Of a stretch of DNA of 64,000 nucleotides, positions 43,051-52,500 are shown one piece after another. The stretch's first letter is position 1; each line of letters starts with the position of its first letter. This DNA comes from Bartonella taylorii. GTDB lineage: Bacteria > Pseudomonadota > Alphaproteobacteria > Rhizobiales > Rhizobiaceae. Under the pieces are notes generated by a model. The model saw only the letters and a list, made by a program, of their open reading frames with translations. It ran no database searches and was not told the DNA's origin. The stretch is from NCBI RefSeq assembly GCF_023920105.1, contig NZ_CP083693.1:1009001-1073000 (forward strand), in the 5' to 3' direction. Made by a program: the position numbers and the translations under genes.

Positions 43051-43126
43051 CTAATGTATTGAACCTTCACCTGCCGTGTTGTGGAGTTGATCGACCAACA
43101 GATTTAAACTGCCACCCGCGTGGATA
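43051..43126 (-). pseudogene. FhaB remnant in another frame upstream of fragment D
   Basis: The minus strand reads HAGGSLNLLVDQLHNTAGEG and a stop, matching QAGGTLNLVVDQLNNTAAKG in the middle of the intact FhaB. It shows that fragment D arose through a large internal deletion of a second fhaB. Confidence 0.6.
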
Positions 43127-43182
43127 AAGAAGGAGATGGCTTTGATCCTCTACTTCATTCGTGATTTTATCCAACAACCTTT

Positions 43183-43659
43183 TTAACGATGGGGAGGACG
43201 CTTTGGTGATCGCTTTTGTAAAGCTTTTTGCTTTTGCTGACGTTTTCTTTCATCCTCAAAATGCGTTAGTAAAGCGCGTTCCTGTTTCGTTTTGTTGGTC
43301 ACACCAAAGGTGTCATTGTCCATAAATTGCTGATATCCAGCTAGCATCAAATTAGCTAAAAACGAGTCACTTTTCAGAGGTTGTACAAAATAGAGCCCTT
43401 TTGAATCTTGCAATTTATACCGGAAACCTGCTTTTTTCATGCACTCATAAACTGAGGCAAATTCATTTGCATACGAATTCATATCACTAGAAGAAGCATA
43501 GACTGGTTTCCAACCACATTTTGATAAGGATTGTTGGATCATCGCTTTATCGACACCTGGTTTTTCCCATAATGCTAAAGTTGATGGAGGAGGTTGGTTA
43601 ACACATCCAGTGATACTTAACAGAGTCATGCAACTCAATAGTTTTAAGATTTTCTTCAT
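43183..43659 (-). CDS. Chimera of immunity lipoprotein and toxin segment
   Basis: The start is taken at the ATG at 43659 (MKKILKLLSC); the frame extends to 43674. The first ~80 residues are an immunity-family lipoprotein: lipobox LLSITGCV, TLALWEKPGVDKAM, KCGWKPVY and YECMKKAGFRYK. The rest resembles the toxin-like domains: LYFVQPLKSDSFLANLMLAG and YQQFMDNDTFGVTNKTKQ, comparable to LYFVVFPEADSAISELLVAG and YQKFMENNFWGLTNSTQE. It ends in a basic tail (KRSPKRPPHR). The family Cys residues after that point are lost. It is probably a recombination product; whether it is made is unknown. Confidence 0.6.
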   Translation of the reverse strand: MKKILKLLSCMTLLSITGCVNQPPPSTLALWEKPGVDKAMIQQSLSKCGWKPVYASSSDMNSYANEFASVYECMKKAGFRYKLQDSKGLYFVQPLKSDSFLANLMLAGYQQFMDNDTFGVTNKTKQERALLTHFEDERKRQQKQKALQKRSPKRPPHR

Positions 43660-43679
43660 TTTTCCCTCTTTCAATGGAT

Positions 43680-43775
43680 TTATTTACAATAAAAAAGCTC
43701 GGAAGCTTGTTGATATTTTCTGTTCATACTGTGTTCAAGACAGGTTAGAACTAAATTGAGATGGTGGATTGAGGA
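43680..43775 (-). pseudogene. 3' remnant of a toxin-like module before the chimera
   Basis: The minus strand ends in KQASELFYCK before a stop at 43680-43682. The flanking sequence is homologous to the spacers of the 582-bp array. Confidence 0.35.
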
Positions 43776-43819
43776 AACAATCCCGCCATTCCAAGCGAAG
43801 GCAAGGATGGCGGATTGTT
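43776..43819. repeat. Module-boundary stem-loop, copy 5
   Basis: AACAATCCCGCCATTCC faces GGATGGCGGATTGTT around a 12-base loop. Located just past the stop of the 43841 lipoprotein gene. Confidence 0.75.
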
Positions 43820-43840
43820 GATCATCACAAACAGCAAGAC

Positions 43841-44245
43841 TTAAGGCTGGCATTTGCGACTATTTTTATATTTTTTACAAAACGGGCTGTTTAAGCGCTT
43901 CTTGACACTGCGCTGTGGAACAACAGCGCCTGGACGACAAGCCGGAAGATTCTTTCCTTGAAAATTCTCACACCACGTTCCTGCCTCTGTATCTTTATAG
44001 CGGAATCCTGATTGAACCATACAAGAATCAATGAACGCCTTTTTATTTAAACTTAACTTTCTATTTTCTGGATCCTTATCATAAGGGGTTGGCATGCCAC
44101 ATTCTAACAGTGCTTTTCCTATCTCAGTAAAATCTGCTCCTGGCTTCTCCCACATCGCCAAAGATGATGAAGGAGTTTTATTAAACTGACATCCCACTAT
44201 ACTTAATAAAACTATTATACTCAGTAATTTAAACAATATGTTCAT
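43841..44245 (-). CDS. Cysteine-rich lipoprotein immunity candidate paired with orphan toxin C
   Basis: A 134-residue lipoprotein with lipobox LLSIVGCQ. Conserved ECGMPTPYDKDPENRKLSLN, DSCMVQSGFRYKD, WCENFQGKNLPACRPGAVVP and SRKCQP. Its ATG overlaps the toxin C stop by four bases. Confidence 0.75.
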   Translation of the reverse strand: MNILFKLLSIIVLLSIVGCQFNKTPSSSLAMWEKPGADFTEIGKALLECGMPTPYDKDPENRKLSLNKKAFIDSCMVQSGFRYKDTEAGTWCENFQGKNLPACRPGAVVPQRSVKKRLNSPFCKKYKNSRKCQP

Positions 44246-45000
44246 TTTTTCCTCCTTAAAGGTTTTTGTTCACGATGAGATAAACCATAGCGCTTTTTGC
44301 ATATATCACTCGCATCTCCAAGACAGGTATGGGAACTTATGGGATTCATGATCACTCTCCACCATTCTGTCAAAACGTTACTACCAGCAGGTATTGTCTC
44401 ATAAGTATAGCCATTGCCGCCAATCCATCGGCTTACAAAGTCATATCTATGCCCATCAAAGCCAATAGTGGTTTGTTTGCCACCACTCACATAACCTAAC
44501 AGACCGGATGCCGCCAAAACATTAGCCGCTGGTCCATGGAAACTGATCGTTGTATTGCCAGCTACATCATTTACACCTTCTTGTTTGAAAGAATTCATCA
44601 TATTAAAGCCTGTCAAACTGCCACGACTATGGGCATCAAAATGCAATCCTGTGTTACCATAGCGAGACATTATATCTTTTGCTTCTTGTGTGGAATTGGT
44701 CAAACCCCAAAAGTTATTTTCCATAAACTTCTGATAGCCCGCGACTAGAAGTTCTGAGATAGCAGAATCCGCTTCTGGAAACACAACAAAATAAAGCGGT
44801 ACATTTTTATTCTCCGCATGTTGCTCTGCATAAACAGCAGCCTCATAGGGTGGGGTAAAAATGCCATTGAGGGACACATGCACCTTGCCATCAGCACCCT
44901 CTTGTAAATGCTGCTTTTCTTCATCCGTTAAATAATGAAAGTGAGGAAACAATCGCGCCATTCCAAGCAAAGGCAAGGATGGCGGATTGTTGGTCATCAT
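44242..45000 (-). CDS. Orphan toxin-like module C
   Basis: About 252 residues from the ATG at 45000; the open frame begins at a TTG at 45009. The N-terminal ~25 residues are encoded by the boundary stem-loop (PLLGMARLFPHFHYL). It then follows the FhaB C-terminal domain closely: EKQHLQEGADGKVHVSLNGI, DAHSRGSLTGFN, FHGPAANVLAASGLLGYVSG, SSHTCLGDASDIC. Its last part matches FhaB domain A up to the HTC motif and then differs. Likely hydrolase-type toxin or silent cassette. Confidence 0.65.
   Translation of the reverse strand: MMTNNPPSLPLLGMARLFPHFHYLTDEEKQHLQEGADGKVHVSLNGIFTPPYEAAVYAEQHAENKNVPLYFVVFPEADSAISELLVAGYQKFMENNFWGLTNSTQEAKDIMSRYGNTGLHFDAHSRGSLTGFNMMNSFKQEGVNDVAGNTTISFHGPAANVLAASGLLGYVSGGKQTTIGFDGHRYDFVSRWIGGNGYTYETIPAGSNVLTEWWRVIMNPISSHTCLGDASDICKKRYGLSHREQKPLRRKK
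44948..44991. repeat. Module-boundary stem-loop, copy 6
   Basis: AACAATCGCGCCATTCC faces GGATGGCGGATTGTT. It lies inside the 5' part of the orphan toxin C frame, right after the 45013 lipoprotein stop. Confidence 0.7.
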
Positions 45001-45012
45001 AAACAGCAAGAC

Positions 45013-45416
45013 TTAAGGATAGCATTCATATTGTTCTGGATGCTTTTTACAAAACGGGCTGTTTAAGCGCTTCTTGACACTGCGCTGTGGAACAACAGCG
45101 CCTGGACGACAAATGGGCAAGTTTTCGGCTTTATGATTTCCACACCAGCCCCCCCCCTATCATATTTATCATGAAAACCAGCTTGAATCATACAAGCTTC
45201 TATGGTTGCCCATGCATTGTTGCTTAAATTTCTGTTTTCTGGAAATACATCATAAGGTGCTGGCATTCCACATTCTAAAAGTGCTTTTTTTACCTCAAGC
45301 CGATCTGCTCCTGATTTCTCCCACACCGTGAAGTATCCTGCAGGAGGTTTATTAAATTGGCATCCCGTTATAACTAATAAAGCTATGCAACTCAATAATT
45401 TAAAGATTTGTTTCAT
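45013..45416 (-). pseudogene. Lipoprotein immunity gene paired with toxin B, frameshifted at a G tract
   Basis: It starts at the ATG at 45416, overlapping the toxin B stop (ATGA): MKQIFKLLSCIALLVITGCQ. The frame follows the family (ECGMPAPYDVFPENRNLSNN, EACMIQAGFHDKYD) to a run of nine G on the coding strand (45149-45157). After it the frame is wrong and ends early at 45063. Ten G (or seven) would restore WCGNHKAENLPICRPGAVVP and the normal family end at 45013, identical to the 46181 copy. This is either a phase-variable switch, a true mutation or a sequencing miscount. Confidence 0.8.
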
Positions 45417-46168
45417 TTTTTCCTCCTTAAAGGGAATTGTACTCGATGGGAAAGTCCATATATATCTCGACATTTTGGACCCGCATCTCCAAGGCAAGTA
45501 TGGGGATTATAAGGATTTGAGAACATATTCCACCATTCTTTCCACCAGTTACTACCAGCAGGTATTGTCTCATAAGTATAGCCATTACCGCCAATCCATC
45601 GGCTTACAAAGTCATATCTATGCCCATCAAAGCCAATAGTGGTTTGTTTGCCACCACTCACATAACCTAACAGACCGGATGCCGCCAAAACATTAGCCGC
45701 TGGTCCATGGAAACTGATCGTTGTATTGCCAGCTACATCATTTACACCTTCTTGTTTGAAAGAATTCATCATATTAAAGCCTGTCAAACTGCCTCGACTA
45801 TGGGCATCAAAATGCAATCCTGTGTTACCATAGCGAGACGTTAGATCTTTTGCTTCTTGTGTGGAATTGGTCAAACCCCAAAAGTTATTTTCCATAAACT
45901 TCTGATAGCCCGCGACCAAAAGTTCTGAAATAGCAGAATCCGCTTCTGGGAACACAACAAAATAAAGCGGTACATTTTTATCCTTCGCATGTTGAACCGC
46001 ATAAACAGCGGCCTCATATGGTGGAGTAAAAATGCCATTGAGGAACACATGCACCTTGCCATCAGCACCTTCTTGTAAATGCTTTTCTTCTTCAGCCGTT
46101 AAATAATGTGATTGAGGAAACAATCCCGCCATTCCAAGCAAAAGCAAGGATGAGGGATTGTTGATCAT
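45413..46168 (-). CDS. Orphan toxin-like module B
   Basis: About 251 residues from the ATG at 46168; the open frame begins at a TTG at 46177. Nearly identical to the FhaB C-terminal domain A through IGGNGYTYETIPAGSN, then different: WWKEWWNMFSNPYNPHTCLG and GPKCRDIYGLSHRVQFPLRR. DAHSRGS is at residues 124-130 of the longer frame, with the proposed Ser at 127. It has no scaffold or clear export signal, although the stem-loop-encoded N-terminus (SLLLLGMAGLFPQS) is mildly hydrophobic. Followed by a lipoprotein gene with ATGA overlap. Confidence 0.65.
   Translation of the reverse strand: MINNPSSLLLLGMAGLFPQSHYLTAEEEKHLQEGADGKVHVFLNGIFTPPYEAAVYAVQHAKDKNVPLYFVVFPEADSAISELLVAGYQKFMENNFWGLTNSTQEAKDLTSRYGNTGLHFDAHSRGSLTGFNMMNSFKQEGVNDVAGNTTISFHGPAANVLAASGLLGYVSGGKQTTIGFDGHRYDFVSRWIGGNGYTYETIPAGSNWWKEWWNMFSNPYNPHTCLGDAGPKCRDIYGLSHRVQFPLRRKK
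46119..46162. repeat. Module-boundary stem-loop, copy 7
   Basis: AACAATCCCGCCATTCC faces GGATGAGGGATTGTT. Located just past the 46181 lipoprotein stop and encoding the first residues of the orphan toxin B frame. Confidence 0.7.
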
Positions 46169-46180
46169 TACAAGCAAGAC

Positions 46181-46585
46181 TTAAGGATAGCATTCATATT
46201 GTTCTGGATGCTTTTTACAAAAAGGGCTGTTTAAGCGCTTCTTGACACTGCGCTGTGGAACAACAGCGCCTGGACGACAAATGGGAAGGTTTTCCGCTTT
46301 ATGATTCTCGCACCAAGTCCCTCCCCCCACTTTATCACGAAAACCTGATTGAACCATACAGGCATCAATAGTTGCCCATGCATTGTAGCTGAGTTTTCTG
46401 TTTTCTGGATCGGCATCAATAAGGCTCGGCATTCCACATTCTAACAAGGCTTTTCCTACCTCAGTAAAATCAGTAACACCATTTTTCTCCCACGTAGCCA
46501 CCTCTCCTGGAGGAGGTTTATCGATATTACATCCAGTTATAATTAACAAAGTTACAGTGCTTAATAATTTTAGAGTTTGTTTCAT
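46181..46585 (-). CDS. Cysteine-rich lipoprotein, candidate immunity protein for FhaB toxin domain
   Basis: A 134-residue lipoprotein with lipobox LLIITGCN (Cys 19). Mature part: ECGMPSLIDADPENRKLSYN, DACMVQSGFRDK, WCENHKAENLPICRPGAVVP, PQRSVKKRLNSPFCKKH and YECYP. Six or so conserved Cys suggest disulfides in the periplasm. Its ATG overlaps the fhaB stop by four bases, the position of cdiI in cdiBAI loci. I do not recognise the family beyond this locus. Confidence 0.75.
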   Translation of the reverse strand: MKQTLKLLSTVTLLIITGCNIDKPPPGEVATWEKNGVTDFTEVGKALLECGMPSLIDADPENRKLSYNAWATIDACMVQSGFRDKVGGGTWCENHKAENLPICRPGAVVPQRSVKKRLNSPFCKKHPEQYECYP

Positions 46586-49500
46586 TTTTTACTCCGTGAT
46601 TTACTTAAAGGAAATTGTTCACGATGAGATGTGCCATAAAACTTTTGGCATTTTGGACCCGCATCTCCAAGACAGGTATGGGAACTTATGGGATTCATGA
46701 TCACTCTCCACCATTCTGTCAAAACGTTACTGCCAGCAGGTATTGTCTCGTAAGTATAGCCATTGCCGCCAATAATTCTGCTTACAAAGTCGTATCTATT
46801 CCCATCAAAGCCAATAGTGGTTTGTTTGCCACCACTCACATAACCTAACAGACCGGATGCAGCCAAAACATTAGCCGCTGGTCCAAAGAAACTGATCGTT
46901 GTATTGCCTGCTACATCATTTACACCTTCTTGTTTGAAAGAATTCATCATATTAAAGCCTGTCAAACTGCCTCGACTATGGGCATCAAAATGCAATCCTG
47001 TGTTACCATAGCGAGACGTTAGATCTTTTGCTTCTTGTGTGGAATTGGTCAAACCCCAAAAGTTATTTTCCATAAACTTCTGATAGCCCGCGACCAAAAG
47101 TTCTGAAATAGCAGAATCCGCTTCTGGGAACACAACAAAATAAAGCGGTACATTTTTATCCTTCGCATGTTGAACCGCATAAACAGCGGCCTCATATGGT
47201 GGAGTAAAAATGCCATTGAGGAACACATGCACCTTGCCATCAGCACCTTCTTGTAAATGTTCCTTTTCTTCATCCGTTAAATAATGTGCGTGAGGTATTG
47301 ATTGTCCACGAGCGTCTTTGATATATTGTCCATTTGCATCAGTTTCATAGATTATATTGCCCTTTTCATCACGGTCGACAACGGCGATGGGGTGCTCTTT
47401 GATAAACATGGTTTTATAGGAATCATCGCTGTATTTAAACCCTTCTTCTAAGAGTTGCGTTACCATTTCACGGTTTTCATGGACGATTTGTTCCAGCTTG
47501 CCTACATCGAGTTGTTGTACACCCTTATGGGCGGTGGCAGTATCACGATTAAGGGAGGCTATGGCTTGCTCAACATCTTGCCCTGTCAATGCCTTCTGCC
47601 CTGCTTCATCAGTAATGACGATGGTGCCATCGCTAATAGCAGATTTGGTGTATCCTTCCTCTGAATCTTTAGCTTTTGAATGATCTAAGACATTTTTAGC
47701 AATGTTTTTCCCAACACCATATTTGCCCTGATACATCGGACCACCCGCAGAAATGCTGATCCCATCGCTGCTGGCTTGCGCATGCGCACTGTTGCTTATA
47801 TCACTGGTGCTAATGCTTCCTGTGGTCAGGCTGTTTTTATCTGCCGGCGCGGTGCTTTCAATAATACCTCCAGTTAGGGTCGTTTTATCTTTAACGTTGA
47901 TTTTAAAACCGCCATCACCCGCTTTGATGCCTGATTGTTCCACAACACTATGATAATCACTAGAGGATTTATCCTTGTTCAAGGATATATTGGTTGTAGC
48001 TGCATCATTCTTTTTTCCACCATTAAACCCAATAGAAAGAGAGTTTTGCTTGCTGGAACTGTGTCCCGTATCACTGCGGCTTATAACAGTAAAATCACCA
48101 CCAACATCCATCTCTACACGGTTTCCAGAAAGCACTGCACCTTCCAGTGTGGTGTTGCCTCCACTTGTGCTATGAACAGTGCCGGTGCCTATAATATGGC
48201 TGTTCTTTTGCTGAACCTCCTCACTGGAGCCCTTGCCTTTACCAAAAGAGGCGTTACCCATCCACCCTGTACCACCAGTACCATAACTATACCCAATATT
48301 CATTGAAGCGCTTTCACTTCTGTTTTGTGTGCTTTGCGTGTTTTGCGCACTTTCAAAGAGGATATGTTGTCTTGCATCCAAGGTGATATTCCCGCTCTGC
48401 TCATCATTTGCATAGACTGGATTGGTACCAGCGATAATATCAGCGCCAATACTATGGATGCTGCCTTCATGGGCATGGATATTAATAGAACGCCCTCCTT
48501 CTATGCTATCTGTTACCGCAGTAGATGTCTGAACAGATGCCTCCTCCTTCTCTGTCTTAAAGCCCACGGTTACGCTAGCAGAAACATCAGCAATATCACG
48601 AACCGATTGTTTAAGTTTTCCATCCTTCATCCCATTGTAAAGACCTTTGCCTTTGCTATAGAGATCATAGCCTTTTAGACCAGCAATAAGACCATTGCCG
48701 ATTTTGTGTTTTGTATCCCCATGACCAAAACGTTTGGCTGCATCCCTTACATCTTGTACGGCACCAAGAATGCCCACATTGACAGATCCTGTCACACCAG
48801 CAAAGGACTTTTCATGCTTTTCTTTTGCGTTAGAGGTATCATAGCTTTCTGATAGGGTGATATTATTGCCAGCATCAATGTTGACATCACGATCCGCCGA
48901 AACAATGGTTTCTTGTAAATTCACATCATTGCCACCATTGATCTGCACATCTTTGCCCGCCTTGAAATGAGATGGCGTATTGGTATTTTCCCATTGATCG
49001 CCCGTATCTTTAGCGCTTGCAATTCCAACACCCACGGAAGCACCGCTAGGGTTCTTTTCAAACTGAAACCCAAAACCTGTGCGTTCTTCCTTTGAGCTTG
49101 CGCTATGACGATTGTGACCAGGTGAAACATTGATATCATGGACTGCCGAAACATGAATATTTTCTTGCGCAGTAAAATCAGAGCCCACCACGTTCACATC
49201 TTTTTTGGTGGCGGTGATGGTGATATTTTTCCCATTGAGAGAAGAGCCTTGATGTTCAAAACTTTCTTCATTTTCTGTCTTTGACTCACTTCCGTATACC
49301 GATACAAAGCCCTTGCCTGAACCCACACCAAAACCTGTTTCATGGGTTTCTGAATGGCTCTTATGATGATCTGTCATGCCATCAATCGTCACATTTTCTC
49401 CCGTCACATGAATACCTTCATTTGCAAACATATGAGAAGCTGTGATTGTAGTCTCTTTGTCTGATTGCGTGATAATGTTGCCCGTTGCCCCAAGGATAGA

Positions 49501-52500
49501 GGAGACCGTTGTGCTATGCGATTGAGAGCTATTGGAGGATTCCTCATGCAAAAAACTACTTTCTGAGGATTGTTCTTGCTGGTCGTAGTGTTCTTGAATA
49601 CCTTTGATAGTAATCTTTCCCCCAGAGTGAATGGTAATATCCGCTTTTGCCTGATCGGTTATTTCCCCTGGCTTGCCTGCTGTGAGCATCGACGCTACAA
49701 TCTGCGTATTGTTTCCAGATTCAAGAGCAACACCTTTTTCTCCTGCTATACTTGAACCTACCACTTGGGTAGCTCCAAAAGTTTCATGATAGGATGAGCT
49801 TCCCCCAAAAAAACCGCCATCTGTGTAGCTAGATATCTCACGGTGTGAGCTATCCTCTGCATTGTTGATGAGAATATCGTTGCTGGCTTTCAACCCCACC
49901 TTGCCCTCAGCAGCAATAGAACTGCCCGTGATGCTAAGGTCATGCGCCTTTCCATCCTGCCCCGCAACAACCGTGGTATCACCCCCTGATTTTATCGAAG
50001 AGCCCAGAGAAATAGACTCTTGCCTGTCAATACTAAAGTCGCTGCCCTGAAAATGATAATCTCTTTCATCGTTTCTCACCCCTATTGTTATCTCCCTTTG
50101 TGCGCCAAGAGCAACATTGCCCTTCGCATCTATATCAGAAGCAGCAATATGGATATCTTGACCGGATAGGACCGTGGTATCTTTTCCAGAACTTAAATGA
50201 GAGCCATTGTGTAAGGTGACATGGGAGGTTTGCCCATCCTGCGTATGATTGTCCATGCTGTTGCGCGTGGCATCAATCGAAACATTGCCCTCAGCTTGTA
50301 AGAGAAGTTTATCCTTTGTTTGAACATCAGAGCCTAGAACATTGAGATCCTTTCCAGAAGCAAGTGTCGTTGAGCCCCCAGAATTGACTTCCGATTTATG
50401 ATGCATGGTGGCATCACCCTGTTCGCTGTGGTAATGTGTTTGCGCTGAACCTATTGTTAAATTGCCCTGCTCTGTGGCCATGGCAAGATCACCCTTCGTG
50501 GTGATCCTCACCCCTGAAGCTGTGAGATCTTGTTTGGCAATCACGCTCGCATTGCCACCAGCAGAAAGCGCATCGGTGTTTAATACGGTCTCCACGCCGT
50601 CAACCGTTGTGCGCCCTGCATCTAAACGAATATTCTTCTGTGCAACTAAAAAAGCATCACCACCCGCCGCAAAATGCCCTCCTTGACTGAGGATATCCCC
50701 ACCATGCACATGCAATTGGTGGTTTGCCGCAATCCGCCCTGAATTGGTTATTGTGGAATTGCTGGTATTTTGGCTGGTGATATTGACATCATCCCCCATG
50801 ATCAAGGCACCAGCAGAAACAAAGGAGGCTCTCTCCTTTTCGGGGATGTAAAGCACCGGCGCATAAACATCCATGCCCTTGACCTGTTGGCGTACATAAA
50901 TCACCATCGGAGCTTCTAGAGAAGCAAGTTGTTCTTCACTTAAAGGCTCACCAAAAGTCAAATTGTGTGTTTTTGCATAATCTGCCCCCACATCCAGCAA
51001 GTTTTTGACTTGTTCAATGGCATCACTTCCAGGAATGAAAGAGCCCTTGCCCAAACCTTGCCCCACAAGATCACGCATTTGTTTTTCAATCAGTTGCTTT
51101 TCAAAATAAGCATCCCCTAAGAAAAAAATCTCTCTGTCAGGATTGTAACCAATTCTATTCAAAAAATAGGCTGAACCATAAAACTTGCCAACATCAAGGA
51201 ATTCTGCCCGCGTTTCATAAATAAAATTCTGCTTGGGCAGCGTGCCCCCAACCCCACCCGATTGGGGCTTTGGTAAAGGAAGCCCATCAGAAAGTTCTCC
51301 TGCATTATTGAGATCTACTTTTGGTGTAAAGAGAGCACCAGCCCCAGTTAAACCACTTAAGTCCTCCAGTGGATTACCTTCAACGGTTTTTGCTTCAAAA
51401 TGCGCATCTCCTGTAATGGAACCTTTCGCTGCCGTGTTATTGAGTTGATCGACCACCAAATTCAACGTGCCACCCGCTTGGACAAGACCAGAAACGCTAT
51501 CAAGAACTTTTGAACCAGTTTGGCGAAAACCATCATTATTTATTATATCTAAAGCAACATTTCGGCTTCCATCAGCGTTATAAGCATAACAATAAGCATC
51601 CGTATTAGCCTGACAACCCATATAGGTATTTTTATAAGCTGTTGCCCCCAAATTGGTCAGCACATTGGCGTGGATATCGGCATTTCCCCCTGCTTCTATA
51701 GAGCTATAATGGTTGTCAATGGTATCAGCGTTAATGATGAGATTGCCGTGAGACTGTATCATTCCTTGACGAGTAGGCGAAAATTCTTGCGTGACAGTTT
51801 TCTGTATCATGTGAGATAAATTATTCCATCGGTACCCTTGAAAAAAAAGCCAACTTTTATTCTCTTCCTTCCAAGTAAACGCCTTGTATACTATCCCATC
51901 TTCTAAAGTTATCTTACCATAAGTTGCCTCTTTGTTGGCCAAAGAATTTTTAATGTGAAGATTACATGTGTTTCCTGAACATTCAGCTTCCTTATAGGAA
52001 ACGCCCCATAGTTCCATCCCCAACTCATTTGCTATACTTGTTGTATGATACAAAATCGCATTTTTAATTGAATCAAAACCCTCTGGTTTTTCGAATGCGA
52101 TGGCGACTTCTTCCGTTTTTTCCGTGATAACGGGTGTGCTATCGGCTTCGTTTTTCAGACTGTTGGTTTGGATATTTAAGTTTCCACCAACTTGAATAAA
52201 GCCCGCTTTATTGACAAGGGAAAGGCTTTTTCCAGTACCTTCTGCATTGGTGAAAGATAAATCACCCTCTGCAACAATGGCGCCAAAATCATTGCGCAAA
52301 GCCCCATCAACTTGTAAAGCACCATTGCCCTTCACATAAATTAAACCCGTTTTGCTGTTCCTCGCATCACCCCTCACGCTAAAGGCTAAATTATGCCCTG
52401 CTGCCAATTGACCGCTATTTTTAAGCTCCCCTGTTTTGATGACAAAATCTCGTGCCGCTAAAACCGATGTGGCCTCATCCACCATAACGCCTGGAGCAAC

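Noticed and set aside
37560..46162. CRISPR array
   Set aside because: The repeated stem-loops are hundreds of bases apart, are separated by genes, and have no spacers of uniform length.
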